The notes under the pieces: model-generated
What the model was told of the DNA's origin: nothing
Databases searched by the model: none
What the model saw: the letters and a program-made list of their open reading frames with translations, nothing else
From: Planctomycetia bacterium
Lineage (GTDB): Bacteria; Planctomycetota; Planctomycetia; Planctomycetales; Planctomycetaceae
Length of the DNA stretch: 33,219 nucleotides
Direction of reading: 5' to 3'
NCBI GenBank assembly: GCA_026400935.1
Contig: JAPLNX010000189.1
Location: 1-33,219 of the forward strand
Position numbers and translations under genes: made by a program
In this document: positions 8,179 to 17,539 of the stretch, piece after piece
Position numbering within the stretch: position 1 is the stretch's first letter
Layout of the letters: every line of letters starts with the position of its first letter

Positions 8179-9654
8179 TTAGTAGCGATAATGCTCTGGC
8201 TTGTACGGGCCTTCGGCTGGGACACCGAGGTATTCAGATTGCTCTTTGGTGAGCCTTGTCAGCTTCACACCGAGCTTTTCCAAGTGGAGCCGTGCGACTT
8301 CTTCATCAAGTCTCTTCGGCAGACGATGCACGCCGATTTCATAAGCGTCTGGCTCGGACCAGATCGCCATTTGGGCGATGACTTGATTCGTGAAGCTGTT
8401 GGACATCACGAACGATGAGTGACCAGTCGCGCAGCCAAGATTTACGAGTCGACCTTCGGCCAGCACGATGATCGCTTTGCCGTCCGGATAAACCCATTTA
8501 TCCACTTGCGGCTTGATTTCAATACGATTTACGTCGCCTCGTCGCTTCAGATGGCCGACGTCGATTTCACTGTCGAAGTGACCGATGTTGCAGACGATCG
8601 CGTGATGCTTCATGCGGTCCAGATGCTCGCCACGGATCACATCGCTGCAACCGGTTGTGGTGACGAAGATGTCGCCGCGAGAGGCCGCCTCTTCCATCGT
8701 GGTGACTTCATAGCTTTCCATCGCCGCTTGTAACGCGCAGATTGGATCGATCTCGGTCACCAATACACGAGCGCCGAGGCTCTTCATGGCGTGAGCACAC
8801 CCCTTGCCGACGTCACCGTATCCAGCGATGACGACAACTTTGCCAGCGATCATGACGTCAGTCGCACGCTTGATTCCGTCCGCCAGTGATTCGCGGCATC
8901 CGTAGAGATTGTCGAACTTGCTCTTCGTCACGCTGTCGTTGACATTAATTGCTGGGAACAGCAGCGATCCCGCTTCGTGCATCTGGTAAAGACGATGAAC
9001 GCCAGTTGTAGTTTCCTCGGTCACGCCGCGAACGTTTTCGGCGATGCGGCGGAAGAAGCTGTTGTCTTCGGCCTGAATCTTCGCGAGCAACTTGAGGATC
9101 ACCGCGTACTCTTCGTTGGTCGCGGTCGTAGCGTCCGGCACGCATTCAGACTTCTCGAACTCAACCCCTTTGTGAACCAACAATGTCGCGTCGCCGCCAT
9201 CGTCGAGGATCATGTTCGGAGTGCCGCCATCCGGCCAACGGAAAAGTTGATCGGTACACCACCAGTATTCTTCGAGTGATTCGCCTTTCCAGGCGAAGAC
9301 TGGAACCCCTTGAGGATTCGTCGGAGTCCCGTTTCTGCCCACTGCTACAGCGGCGGCCGCTTCGTCCTGAGTCGAAAAGATATTGCACGAGGCCCAACGA
9401 ACTTGAGCACCCAGTTCAGTCAACGTCTCGATCAGGACCGCCGTCTCAATCGTCATGTGCAAACTGCCGGCAATGCGTGCTCCCGTGAGCGGCTTTTGCT
9501 TGCCGTATTTCGCTCGCAACGCCATCAAGCCTGGCATTTCGACTTCGGCCAATTCAATCTTCTTGCGGCCCAAATCAGCGAGGTTGATGTCTCGAACTTG
9601 ATACGGCAGAGCTTTGGTTGTGTTGGGAGCTTGGGGAACAAGCGTGGCAGACAT
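8179..9654 (-). CDS. ahcY: Adenosylhomocysteinase
   Basis: 491 residues. Cytoplasmic NAD-dependent enzyme that reversibly splits S-adenosylhomocysteine to adenosine and homocysteine, relieving product inhibition of methyltransferases. Diagnostic stretches: [15 protein letters not shown] near the N-terminus, TTTGVHRLY, the NAD fold [18 protein letters not shown], and the classical C-terminus ending [10 protein letters not shown]. The frame is open to 9849, but the ATG at 9654 is chosen: it starts [10 protein letters not shown] just before the conserved [16 protein letters not shown] block and has AAGGAA about 10 nt upstream. The extension upstream of it is not family-like. It is divergent from metF across a 225-nt gap, which groups two steps of the methionine cycle, and a strong terminator follows it. 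Confidence 0.97.
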   Translation of the reverse strand: MSATLVPQAPNTTKALPYQVRDINLADLGRKKIELAEVEMPGLMALRAKYGKQKPLTGARIAGSLHMTIETAVLIETLTELGAQVRWASCNIFSTQDEAAAAVAVGRNGTPTNPQGVPVFAWKGESLEEYWWCTDQLFRWPDGGTPNMILDDGGDATLLVHKGVEFEKSECVPDATTATNEEYAVILKLLAKIQAEDNSFFRRIAENVRGVTEETTTGVHRLYQMHEAGSLLFPAINVNDSVTKSKFDNLYGCRESLADGIKRATDVMIAGKVVVIAGYGDVGKGCAHAMKSLGARVLVTEIDPICALQAAMESYEVTTMEEAASRGDIFVTTTGCSDVIRGEHLDRMKHHAIVCNIGHFDSEIDVGHLKRRGDVNRIEIKPQVDKWVYPDGKAIIVLAEGRLVNLGCATGHSSFVMSNSFTNQVIAQMAIWSEPDAYEIGVHRLPKRLDEEVARLHLEKLGVKLTRLTKEQSEYLGVPAEGPYKPEHYRY

Positions 9655-9879
9655 GTGAAAGAATTCCTTGGGTTCATTCGGCAAAATTGAGGCCACATTC
9701 GACAACGTCGAACGTTCGGCGACGTAAAATCGGCCTCGCCAGAGGCAAAGGCGGAGTAAGTTAAGTGATGATTCGGCAATCAGCAACCAAGCTCTTCGCA
9801 GCGGTTGAGCCTTGTTTCCGAACCACCATAGAATCCGCCTCCCGCACACACGACGTGTGCAGAGTAGAAAGAACCGTCA
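9655..9879. promoter_or_regulatory. Divergent ahcY/metF control region with small palindrome
   Basis: A 225-nt gap that must hold promoters for both genes. It contains GCACAC-acgac-GTGTGC at 9844-9860, about 20 nt before the metF ATG, which could be an operator or a leader hairpin. No SAM or SAH riboswitch consensus was recognised. Confidence 0.4.
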
Positions 9880-10743
9880 ATGCACATTCGAGATAACTAC
9901 GGATCTGGAAAATTTGGACTGTCGATTGAGATATTTCCGCCAAAGACATCTGCCGGTGATGTGGCCCTGTTTGAATCGCTCGATCGTCTCATCGCGTTTA
10001 ATCCAGGATTTGTCTCTTGCACCTACGGAGCCGGAGGCAGCACAAGTAAACGAACGGTCGAATTGTGCGTTGAGATCCAACGACGCTATGCCGTCTCGGC
10101 TACATCGCATTTCACATGCGTTGGTTCGACGCGTGATGAGCTCATCAACTGGCTGAACTACGCTCGCCAAAGTGGGATTCAAAACTTCATGGCGCTTCGC
10201 GGCGACCCACCGGTTGGTCAGGCTGACTTCAAGCCGGTTGACGGAGGTTTGCGTTACGCCAATGAATTGGTGGCATTGATTCGCGAAAATTTCGCCGCCA
10301 TGGGAATCGGCGTTGGTGGCTATCCGGAGAAGCATCCGGAAGCGTCTGATGCCGAAACTGATTTGAATAACCTCAAACGCAAAGTCGATGCCGGAGCGGA
10401 TGCGATCTTTACGCAGCTCTTTTTTGTGAACGACAACTTCTATCGCTTTCGTGACCGATGCGAGCAAGCGGGGATTCGCATTCCAATTATTCCAGGCATC
10501 ATGCCGGTGACGGAGTTCGCTCGAATTAAACGCATCACCGCGTTATGTGGTGCTGTCTTTCCGACTGAACTGTCATCGCAACTCGAAGCCGTTCAAACTG
10601 AGGAGGCCGCGCAGTTCGATATCGGAGTGAAATGGGCCATTCAACAATGTCGCGACTTGGTCCAACACGGTGCCCCCGGTTTGCATTTCTATGCACTCAA
10701 CAAGTCTCCGGCCTGCGAGAAAATTCTTTCGGCACTCGGCTGA
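9880..10743 (+). CDS. metF: Methylenetetrahydrofolate reductase
   Basis: 287 residues, normal length for bacterial MetF. The FAD-containing cytoplasmic enzyme reduces 5,10-methylene-THF to 5-methyl-THF, the methyl donor for homocysteine remethylation. Diagnostic stretches: SIEIFPPKT at residues 15-23 with the catalytic Glu, [37 protein letters not shown], and [15 protein letters not shown]. The ATG at 9880 is preceded by a weak AGAAAG. Together with ahcY on the opposite strand it covers regeneration of methionine from homocysteine. No methionine synthase gene is in the window. Confidence 0.96.
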   Translation: MHIRDNYGSGKFGLSIEIFPPKTSAGDVALFESLDRLIAFNPGFVSCTYGAGGSTSKRTVELCVEIQRRYAVSATSHFTCVGSTRDELINWLNYARQSGIQNFMALRGDPPVGQADFKPVDGGLRYANELVALIRENFAAMGIGVGGYPEKHPEASDAETDLNNLKRKVDAGADAIFTQLFFVNDNFYRFRDRCEQAGIRIPIIPGIMPVTEFARIKRITALCGAVFPTELSSQLEAVQTEEAAQFDIGVKWAIQQCRDLVQHGAPGLHFYALNKSPACEKILSALG

Positions 10744-10835
10744 TCGTTGGTTTAAGCACCTTGCTTGCGAGCCATCAAACATCCGAACAAACTGACTCCT
10801 TCGGCTGTCATTCATTGCTTTCTGAGGAACCCACC

Positions 10836-11903
10836 ATGAGTTGTCGGCGATCTATGGCTGTTGCGGTTTTAGTCTTCGCATCAATGTTGTTGACAGGCCG
10901 CTCTTCGGTCGCGGCGGATGCTCCGTTGGTCGCCACGAGCGTTAGCCAAGTCGATCGCGATTATTGGTTCCAGGGTGAGTATCTCGGCAGCGCAAGGAAC
11001 TCATGCGGCAAATGCCAGGCGATGGGTCTGCAAGTCGTGGCTCTCGGCAAGAACGATTTCCAAGCGGTGTTGTTTACCGGTGGTCTGCCTGGAGGAGGCT
11101 GGTGGTCTGGCATGGAGCAGCGTGAGTTCAAAGGGAGCCGCGATGGAGACGTGCTTCGATTAATCGGCGATTCGCAGCGAATCGAGATTCGGAAGAGCAC
11201 GGCGGCGATTCAATCGGTTTATCAACCGCCAACACCTGGTAGCGAGCAAGTTGTTTCGGTCGGCGAACTGATGCGAGTCGAACGTCGCAGCCAAACGCTC
11301 GGACTGCAAGCCCCCGCCGGAGCGACGGTTCTTTTCGACGGAACAAACACAGATCACTGGAAGAATGGCCGAATCACCGACGACGGACTGTTGATGATTG
11401 GCCCTGAGACCAAGCAACACTTTCGCGACTTTCACATGCACATCGAATTTCAATTGCCGTACATACCTGCCGCTCGCGGGCAAGGTCGAGCCAACAGCGG
11501 CGTTTACATTCAAAGTCGCTATGAAGTCCAAGTCCTCGATTCGTTTGGCCTAAAAGGTGAGTTCAACGAGTGCGCGTCGCTGTACCGCTTCAAGGCCCCG
11601 GACACGAATCTCTGCTTCCCGCCGCTCGTTTGGCAAACCTACGACATCGAGTTTCAGTCGCCGACCTTTGATGAAAACAAGAAGAAGGTCTGCCCTGGCA
11701 CGGTTTCGGTCTTTCACAATGGCGTCTTGGTGCAGAACCGAGTTGAGCTAGCGAATAAGACGGGCGGCGGTGCTGCGGAAGGAACGATCGGTTTACCGAC
11801 GAAGCTGCAAGACCACGGCAATCCCGTTCGCTTCCGCAACATTTGGCTGATCAACCGCAGTAGCAATAGCGGAAATCAACTTGGTGTCACCTCAGCCAAT
11901 TGA
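10836..11903 (+). CDS. Secreted DUF1080 (LamG-like, 3-keto-disaccharide hydrolase-type) protein
   Basis: 355 residues from the ATG at 10836, which has TGAGGAA 7 nt upstream and begins a clear signal peptide ([21 protein letters not shown]). Residues about 28-150 form a planctomycete-type N-terminal region ([27 protein letters not shown]). The C-terminal DUF1080 domain begins near [14 protein letters not shown] and includes [21 protein letters not shown], a hallmark of the family. DUF1080 domains are concanavalin-like jelly rolls, and some members hydrolyse 3-keto-glycosides; planctomycetes carry many copies. It is probably periplasmic or extracellular and acts on a sugar derivative; the substrate is unknown. 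An aldo/keto reductase gene starts 10 nt after it, suggesting an operon. Confidence 0.88.
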   Translation: MSCRRSMAVAVLVFASMLLTGRSSVAADAPLVATSVSQVDRDYWFQGEYLGSARNSCGKCQAMGLQVVALGKNDFQAVLFTGGLPGGGWWSGMEQREFKGSRDGDVLRLIGDSQRIEIRKSTAAIQSVYQPPTPGSEQVVSVGELMRVERRSQTLGLQAPAGATVLFDGTNTDHWKNGRITDDGLLMIGPETKQHFRDFHMHIEFQLPYIPAARGQGRANSGVYIQSRYEVQVLDSFGLKGEFNECASLYRFKAPDTNLCFPPLVWQTYDIEFQSPTFDENKKKVCPGTVSVFHNGVLVQNRVELANKTGGGAAEGTIGLPTKLQDHGNPVRFRNIWLINRSSNSGNQLGVTSAN

Positions 11904-11913
11904 AAGTGATTTG

Positions 11914-12678
11914 ATGCAAACGCGACGGCTGGGAAAAACGGGACTCGATGTCACGCCGTTAGGGTTTGGCTCTTTCAAAATCGGGCGAAACGAGAAGATC
12001 AAGTACGCCCAGGCTTACGATCTTCCGGACGATACAACGACAGAGCGGTTGCTGAACGGCGTCTTGGATTCCGGTATCAATCTGATCGACACGGCACCGG
12101 CGTATGGCCTGGGTGAAGAGCGGATCGGTCGCTTCTTATCGCATCGACGACAGGACTTCGTGCTCTCCACGAAAGTCGGCGAACGGTTTGAGCGAGGTGA
12201 GTCGCATTACGACTTCTCCGGCGCGGGCGTGCGAGCGAGCGTTGCCGAAAGTTTACGTCGCTTGCGGACGGACGTCATCGACATGCTTTTCGTGCATGCG
12301 CACGGTGATGACGTCACGATTCAGCAGCACGGAGATTTGATCCTCACACTGCAAAAGTTGAAACAAGCCGGATATGTCCGCTGCCTCGGCTTTTCGGGAA
12401 AGACGATTGCCGGAGCGACGGCGGCGCTGGATTGGGCGGACGTGCTGATGGTGGAGTATCACCTCAACGATGAGTCGCACGCGGAAGTCATTCAGGTCGC
12501 AGCGAGTCGAGGAATTGGCATCATCGTGAAGAAGGGTCTTGCGTCAGGAGCCTTGCCCGCAGCCGATGCGCTTCGGTTTGTACTGTCGAACTCGAATGTC
12601 AGCAGCGTGATCGTCGGCGGCCTGAGCTTGGAACACGTGCAAGTAAATATCGCTGTGGCAGCCTCTCTTGAGGGTTGA
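11914..12678 (+). CDS. Aldo/keto reductase family protein
   Basis: 254 residues from the ATG at 11914. The frame extends upstream to a TTG that would overlap the DUF1080 gene, but family alignment starts at [21 protein letters not shown]. Conserved features: [19 protein letters not shown] (Asp and catalytic Tyr), STKVGE (catalytic Lys), DMLFVHAH (His of the tetrad) and the C-terminal nicotinamide-nucleotide region [12 protein letters not shown]. At about 254 residues it is shorter than the usual 280-320, with abbreviated loops. It probably reduces or oxidises a sugar or aldehyde with NADP in the cytoplasm. Position 10 nt downstream of a DUF1080 gene hints at joint sugar-derivative metabolism (inference). 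Confidence 0.88.
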   Translation: MQTRRLGKTGLDVTPLGFGSFKIGRNEKIKYAQAYDLPDDTTTERLLNGVLDSGINLIDTAPAYGLGEERIGRFLSHRRQDFVLSTKVGERFERGESHYDFSGAGVRASVAESLRRLRTDVIDMLFVHAHGDDVTIQQHGDLILTLQKLKQAGYVRCLGFSGKTIAGATAALDWADVLMVEYHLNDESHAEVIQVAASRGIGIIVKKGLASGALPAADALRFVLSNSNVSSVIVGGLSLEHVQVNIAVAASLEG

Positions 12679-12771
12679 ACGGTGATTGCTCATGAGTCAT
12701 TGTTGCATCGACCGCATCTCTTCACCGTCTGCTCCACTTCTCTGATGACTCCTCTCGAATAACGACGCAAC

Positions 12772-13722
12772 ATGATTGACACCGTCTGGGCCGATGCACA
12801 TGCAAAATTGGACCGACTTAAACGCAACCTCGCGACGGTCATCGAAGGGAAGACGCACTGCATCGACATCTTGACGATCGCACTGCTCGCGGGTGGTTCG
12901 GTATTGATGGAAGATGTGCCCGGCGTCGGTAAGACAACCCTGGCCAAAGCACTCGCCCGATCCATCGACCTGAGCTTTCATCGCATTCAGTTCACTCCCG
13001 ATTTGCTGCCTGCCGACATTCTTGGTTCGTCGATCTACAACCCGAACGATGGCTCGTTTTCGTTTCGCAAAGGGCCGATCTTTTGTCACGTTCTGCTGGC
13101 AGACGAAATCAATCGAGCGTCACCGCGAACGCAATCAGCGCTCTTAGAAGCAATGAGTGAATCGCAAGCGACCATTGAAGGAGAACGGCACGTTCTCGCG
13201 GAACCGTTCATCGTCTTGGCGACACAAAACCCGGTTGAGTTTCACGGGACTTACCCGTTGCCCGAAGCGCAGCTCGATCGCTTTTTAGTGTTGCTCGATT
13301 TGGGTTACCCAGACATGGAGACCGAAGTCGGAATCTTGTTTGCTCACCAAGAGGTCGATCCGCTCGACAGCTTACAGCCTGTTCTAACCGGCGATGAACT
13401 CGTGGCAATTCAGCACGAAGTGCGGCATGTGAGAGTGGAGCCAACGGTTGCTCGCTACATCGTAGAGATCGTCAATCAAACTCGTCACGAGCCACGACTG
13501 AAACTTGGCGTGAGTCCGCGCGGATCGTTGATGCTCTTCCGAGCGGCTCAAGCCGCTGCGTTCGCAAAGGGTCGGAACTATGTCATTCCTGACGATGTCC
13601 AAGAGCTCGCGATCTACGTCCTGCCACACCGAGTGATTCTGACTCCTCAAACCAAATACGGCGGCGTATCCAAGAGCAACTTGATCGCAGATATCCTAAA
13701 AAGAGTCCCGGTGCCGACTTGA
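12772..13722 (+). CDS. MoxR-family AAA+ ATPase
   Basis: 316 residues, typical for the MoxR family. Walker A is GVPGVGKTTLAKAL (about 49-62), Walker B is LLADEINRA (about 105-113), sensor 1 is LATQNPVEFHGTYPLPEAQL and the arginine-finger stretch is LDRF; SPRGSLMLFRAAQAAA marks the C-terminal lid. MoxR proteins act as chaperones, usually encoded beside DUF58 and von Willebrand A proteins. Here no DUF58 gene follows: the next gene is a ROK-family protein 107 nt away. The 93 nt before the start show no clear SD or other site. The partner is therefore unknown from this window. Confidence 0.93.
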   Translation: MIDTVWADAHAKLDRLKRNLATVIEGKTHCIDILTIALLAGGSVLMEDVPGVGKTTLAKALARSIDLSFHRIQFTPDLLPADILGSSIYNPNDGSFSFRKGPIFCHVLLADEINRASPRTQSALLEAMSESQATIEGERHVLAEPFIVLATQNPVEFHGTYPLPEAQLDRFLVLLDLGYPDMETEVGILFAHQEVDPLDSLQPVLTGDELVAIQHEVRHVRVEPTVARYIVEIVNQTRHEPRLKLGVSPRGSLMLFRAAQAAAFAKGRNYVIPDDVQELAIYVLPHRVILTPQTKYGGVSKSNLIADILKRVPVPT

Positions 13723-13829
13723 TGATTTTACCGCACGGCGTAGACAGACGCGCTACGGTGTGATGATTTCGGGTACCGCGCGTGCTTGCGATCTGCGGAA
13801 AGAGCGACATCCTCTCATGAAAGCTCAGT

Positions 13830-14855
13830 ATGTTTCTCGGCATTGAAATTGGCGGCACGAAGTTGCAGCTTGGAGTAGGGACAGGCAACGGGCCGCCGTT
13901 AGTTGCGATGGAACGTCGCGTCGTCGATCGCGCAAAAGGGGCGGCAGCAATTCGCGATCAAATATTGGAAGCAGGACGATCGCTGCTCTGTCGGTATCCG
14001 GTGCAAGGAATCGGATATGGTTTCGGCGGCCCGGTGAACTCAGCGACCGGTCGAGTGATCACGAGCCATCAAGTCGCCGGTTGGACTGACTTTCCCATTG
14101 TGGAATGGACTCGCGAAGCATTCGGCCTGCCAGTTCGTCTTGGAAACGACTGCGATGCCGCAGCACTCGCCGAAGCAACTTACGGTGCTGGTCGTGGAGC
14201 GGGAACGGTCTTCTATATCACCGTTGGAACCGGAATCGGTGGCGGCTTGGTGATTGATGGAAAAATGCAAGGTGCCGGACGAATGGCGATCGCAGAGATC
14301 GGTCACTTGCGTCCGGGACCACTGGCCGATGACTCACATCACACCGTTGAATCGCTTGCTGCCGGACCGGGAATTGAAGCGGCAGCTCGCGCACTTTTGA
14401 CCGGCGAAAAACAACATCCACTGATCGTCGATGGAGCGTTTCACTCGGCGGACGTTTCGATTCAATGGCCCGACAAAGCACCGGCAGACAAGGCATATGC
14501 TGACACCGAAGACTTACTCAGCCGTTGTTTGGGAAACGTCGAACAACTGACGGGCAAAATGGTGGCGCAGTCTGCTGCGAACGGAAATCTCATCGCGTTA
14601 GCTGCGTTACACCAGATGCACGTGACGCTCGGCTGGGCGATCGGACAAATGGTGACGCTGTTGTCACCGCATGTCGTCGTGATTGGCGGTGGAGTGTCGT
14701 TGATGGGTAACGAACTCTTCTTTGAACCGTTGCGAAAACAAGTTCGACGTTTTGTGTTTCCTCCGCTGGCCGACTCAGTCAGAATCGTGCCCGCTGAGTT
14801 GGATGAAGAAGTTGTCGTGCATGGAGCGATCGCCTTAGCAGCTCAAGCGAGGTAA
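13830..14855 (+). CDS. ROK-family sugar kinase-like protein lacking the zinc cysteines
   Basis: 341 residues. The start FLGIEIGGTKLQLGVG is the ATP phosphate-1 motif of ROK proteins, GNDCDAAALAEATYGAGRGAGTV contains the catalytic Asp, ITVGTGIGGGLVIDGK is phosphate-2, and EIGHL keeps the His of the ROK signature. The usual CxCGxxGCxE zinc site after that His is absent and replaced by a cysteine-free stretch (RPGPLADDSHHTVESL). Catalytic elements otherwise look intact, so sugar kinase activity (glucose or an N-acetyl sugar) is plausible, but fold stability must differ. No DNA-binding domain precedes it, so it is not a ROK repressor. The DUF1559-like gene starts 12 nt later, so the two are probably co-transcribed. 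Confidence 0.88.
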   Translation: MFLGIEIGGTKLQLGVGTGNGPPLVAMERRVVDRAKGAAAIRDQILEAGRSLLCRYPVQGIGYGFGGPVNSATGRVITSHQVAGWTDFPIVEWTREAFGLPVRLGNDCDAAALAEATYGAGRGAGTVFYITVGTGIGGGLVIDGKMQGAGRMAIAEIGHLRPGPLADDSHHTVESLAAGPGIEAAARALLTGEKQHPLIVDGAFHSADVSIQWPDKAPADKAYADTEDLLSRCLGNVEQLTGKMVAQSAANGNLIALAALHQMHVTLGWAIGQMVTLLSPHVVVIGGGVSLMGNELFFEPLRKQVRRFVFPPLADSVRIVPAELDEEVVVHGAIALAAQAR

Positions 14856-14867
14856 GGGTGTCAGCAG

Positions 14868-16613
14868 ATGAGAGTCGCCGTGACTTGCGAATGCGGACAC
14901 GTGACCGAACCCGACACGCACGACGTGTCGCACGAGCCGACGCACGCATCGCCACAAGTCGATGGTCCGGCGATTCGGTTCTGCTCGCAATGTGGTCGAT
15001 CGCTAGCGGCAGCAACACCGCTGCTGAATGCACCGCCCGTCGATACCTCCTTGGGACCGCGGACTTTCCAGCAGTTGTGGCAATCGCGTCTGAACGCGAC
15101 CGCGGAAACGACAGCAGAGACTCCGAGTGGTCCCGACCTCCTAGAAACAACGCTGTCGCAAAAGGCTTTGAATGATTCCGTCGATAGCACAGCTGAAATT
15201 GCGAGTTCCGGCAGACGCAGCTTATGGGCCGTGATGAGTGGTGGCGCTGACCCTTCACACAAAGAGGATCGAGCCGCCGAGAAACCATCAACGACTTCAG
15301 TCCCAGATCGCAATTTGGAAGTCGCACCATCCTCCCACACAACATCAGCAACCAACGCTGCAGAGCCGAGCAAGCCCAAAGGTTTGTGGAGCGTGATGTC
15401 CGCTTCAATGCCAGTCGCTGCAGCGCCAGCAACAGTGAGTGAGCCACAAGTTGATCCGATATCACCGACCTCGAATGACAAATTCCAATCGACGTCCTCA
15501 ATCGTTCAGGAAGCACCGCCGAATTCAATGACTCGGCCAATGAATCCGGTCGCGACCGCCACACAATCTCACGGAACAACTCAGCCAAGCTCGACCTCGT
15601 CGAGCACCGCACAACCAATTCGACCATCTTTGCTAGGGCTGAGGCGATTGAGTGCGGGACCGATCGACGAAACTGAAGATTTCGGTGCTGAATGGTCTTG
15701 GCAGGCGATCGCTGCTTTGGTTCTCGGAATTGCGGCCGTCCTTTTGGCAGCACTGAGCCTTAAACCTGGATGGCTTGTGCGCCTTCCATCATTGGCCGTG
15801 GGCATCATTGCCTTGATGGTCGGCTTCACGGCCATCGGCGACGTGCAGCGAGCTCGCGGTCAATTGAAAGGCCGCTTCGCTGCCGTGATCGGCATCGTTC
15901 TCGGAGCACTTGGTTTGTTACTGGCCCCGATGTTGTTCGCACGTTTGGGAGACTCCTGGCGAGAAAATTCCGGGCGCGAAGTGATTGCAACTCGGCTGCG
16001 ACAGATCGGCACGGCGCTCGATCAGCATCACACTCAGCACAGCCACTTTCCGCCCGCCGTGATTTATTCCAAACGAGTGAACGCGAAGCAGCCGCTACAT
16101 GGTTGGATGACTTCGCTGTTGCCGTTTCTCGGGCATGAGCCGACTCATCGTCGCATCGACCTCACACAGCCGTTCGACTCGCCAACCAATATTGCCCCGA
16201 TGCAGCAGATCATTCCTGAATTCCTTATTCCTGGTCGTAAACCGGTTCGTTCACAGCGAGGACTTGGACTCACTCACTTTGCAGGGGTCGGTGGCGAAGT
16301 GGTGAACGAACAAGTCGGCTTGATGCACCTCGGTATCTTTGCGGAAGAAGGAGCCGTGCGTCGCGAACAAATCACCGACGGGCTAGCTCAAACCATCGTC
16401 GTCGGCGAAATCGTTGATCCGCTGCCTGCCTGGGGTGAGCCAGGAAACTTGCGATCCATCGGCAACGGCTTGAACAAGCAATTTCACGGCTTCGGTAACC
16501 CAGCCGGAACTGGTGCCACATTTTTGCACGGCGATGGCTCAGTGAAGTTCTACTCCAACAAAACCGACCGGCGCTTGTTGCAACAGTTAGAAACTCGCGA
16601 CGGAGGCAACTAG
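14868..16613 (+). CDS. Membrane protein with N-terminal Cys motif and C-terminal DUF1559-like domain
   Basis: 581 residues. Residues 7-42 hold CxC and CxxC pairs that resemble a zinc ribbon. Residues about 50-270 are low-complexity, rich in Ser, Thr, Ala and Pro, with a repeated motif LW(A/S)VMS at 119-124 and 173-178. Three hydrophobic segments (about 279-297, 305-325, 337-357) follow. The rest resembles the DUF1559 domain of planctomycete pseudopilins: the EVIATRLRQIGTALDQHH..FPPA start, the WMTSLLPFLGHE segment, DGLAQTIVVGE, and the terminal ATFLHGDGSVKFYSN. Unlike ordinary DUF1559 proteins it has no N-terminal pilin (prepilin peptidase) helix. The domain would sit outside the membrane with the Cys motif on the other side (inference). 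ATG at 14868 has AAGGGTG upstream. Role unknown. Confidence 0.8.
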   Translation: MRVAVTCECGHVTEPDTHDVSHEPTHASPQVDGPAIRFCSQCGRSLAAATPLLNAPPVDTSLGPRTFQQLWQSRLNATAETTAETPSGPDLLETTLSQKALNDSVDSTAEIASSGRRSLWAVMSGGADPSHKEDRAAEKPSTTSVPDRNLEVAPSSHTTSATNAAEPSKPKGLWSVMSASMPVAAAPATVSEPQVDPISPTSNDKFQSTSSIVQEAPPNSMTRPMNPVATATQSHGTTQPSSTSSSTAQPIRPSLLGLRRLSAGPIDETEDFGAEWSWQAIAALVLGIAAVLLAALSLKPGWLVRLPSLAVGIIALMVGFTAIGDVQRARGQLKGRFAAVIGIVLGALGLLLAPMLFARLGDSWRENSGREVIATRLRQIGTALDQHHTQHSHFPPAVIYSKRVNAKQPLHGWMTSLLPFLGHEPTHRRIDLTQPFDSPTNIAPMQQIIPEFLIPGRKPVRSQRGLGLTHFAGVGGEVVNEQVGLMHLGIFAEEGAVRREQITDGLAQTIVVGEIVDPLPAWGEPGNLRSIGNGLNKQFHGFGNPAGTGATFLHGDGSVKFYSNKTDRRLLQQLETRDGGN

Positions 16614-16626
16614 CCTTCAATGCCTT

Positions 16627-16740
16627 CCCCACTGAGCTTGCCTCAGTGGCACGCGGGCTTTTGCACTATGCAGTGCTGCATTTCAGATGAAGGCGGTCAT
16701 AGGGCAAAAGCCTGAATCGACCGAGACAAGCTCGGCGGGA
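16627..16740. repeat. Composite palindromic element with about 39-nt inverted arms
   Basis: Left arm 16627-16666 and right arm 16702-16740 are inverted copies, roughly three-quarters identical by eye. Each begins with its own hairpin (16629-16649, 8 bp; 16721-16735, 5 bp) and then a GGCTTTTGC block (16656-16664 with 16704-16712). The hairpin core GAGCTTG(T/C)CTC recurs at 3637-3661. It lies between convergent genes and may also terminate transcription. It has no coding capacity, so it resembles a MITE or BIME. Confidence 0.6.
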
Positions 16741-16840
16741 TTTGTGACATCGCTTGTTTGAGGATTAGCACGGCATCACCGCGTTTCGCGGATGGTCGAG
16801 TTCGCCTTAACTAACCGGGCGGTTCGTCATCGTCGAGACC

Positions 16841-17539
16841 TCAATCAGCAACCGTCAAAAACTCGCGAACGTAAGGCATCAGGAGCAAATCGACGAGTTC
16901 TTTTTCGACTGTTTGGGCAGTCGGGTTCTGTAGCGTTTGTCGGACCTCGGCCACGATCAGTTTTGCAAAGTGCTTGCGAGCGCGACGCAGTTGCTGCCGA
17001 AAAGCGTCAGCTCGCAACGGGCGACCGAGTTGTTCAGCGAACTGAGTCGCGAGTTCCTCGGAACTCTTTTGCGGATGGTCGGTGTGCAACCGTAGCACGG
17101 AATAAAACCCGTTGTCCTTGGTCTGTTGTTGATACAGTTCCAACGATTGCCAAGCTCGCTCCAAGACACAACTTTGCCATTCATGAGTCCAGGCGAGGTC
17201 TGCATCAGAATCCGGTTGGATGATAGAGGCCAGCATCTCTTCGCTCAGCTCCACCGCGCGTCGTTTTCGCAGATGACTGATCGCGACGTATCTCACAGCG
17301 GACTTCAAGTAATCGCGAAACCTTCCACGCGAGACATTCTCCGGACAGAAGCTTTTGTCGAAGACGCGGACTAAAAAATCTTGTGCGACCTCTTCAGCAT
17401 CATGGGGGTCTCGAACAATCGCGGCGACATATTTTTGAATCGCGCGAGCGTACCTCATCACGAACTGCACCGGGTTGCTGATCATTGGCCAGCACGTCGA
17501 GATTTGTTCGAGCACCGACTTCGGTGTGACCTGATTCAT
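16841..17539 (-). CDS. ECF-like RNA polymerase sigma factor, coupled to a Ser/Thr kinase
   Basis: 232 residues. Region 2 is visible at about 25-95 (RYARAIQKYVAAIVRDPHDA, EEVAQDFLVRVFDK, RGRFRDYLKSAVRYVAISHL), and region 4 at about 150-205 (SSEELATQFAEQLGRPLRAD, AFRQQLRRARKHFAKLIVAE) as a helix-turn-helix with a kinase-associated ECF style seen in planctomycetes. A C-terminal tail of some 30 residues follows. Its ATG overlaps the stop of the upstream WD40 kinase by ATGA (17536-17539), indicating translational coupling. Known planctomycete ECF groups are paired with Ser/Thr kinases in this way, so phosphorylation by the kinase probably controls the sigma factor. No anti-sigma factor is adjacent. 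Confidence 0.85.
   Translation of the reverse strand: MNQVTPKSVLEQISTCWPMISNPVQFVMRYARAIQKYVAAIVRDPHDAEEVAQDFLVRVFDKSFCPENVSRGRFRDYLKSAVRYVAISHLRKRRAVELSEEMLASIIQPDSDADLAWTHEWQSCVLERAWQSLELYQQQTKDNGFYSVLRLHTDHPQKSSEELATQFAEQLGRPLRADAFRQQLRRARKHFAKLIVAEVRQTLQNPTAQTVEKELVDLLLMPYVREFLTVAD

Noticed and set aside
9655-9849. N-terminal extension of AhcY
   Set aside because: Not similar to the family; the ATG at 9654 with SD gives the normal N-terminus.
9655-9879. SAM or SAH riboswitch before ahcY
   Set aside because: Only short fragments (ggctcaac, gctgcga) recall the SAH aptamer and their order is wrong; no pairing supports it.
13740-13756. GTAG..CTAC unit before the ROK gene
   Set aside because: Ends match the repeat family, but the inside does not form a hairpin; at best a decayed unit.
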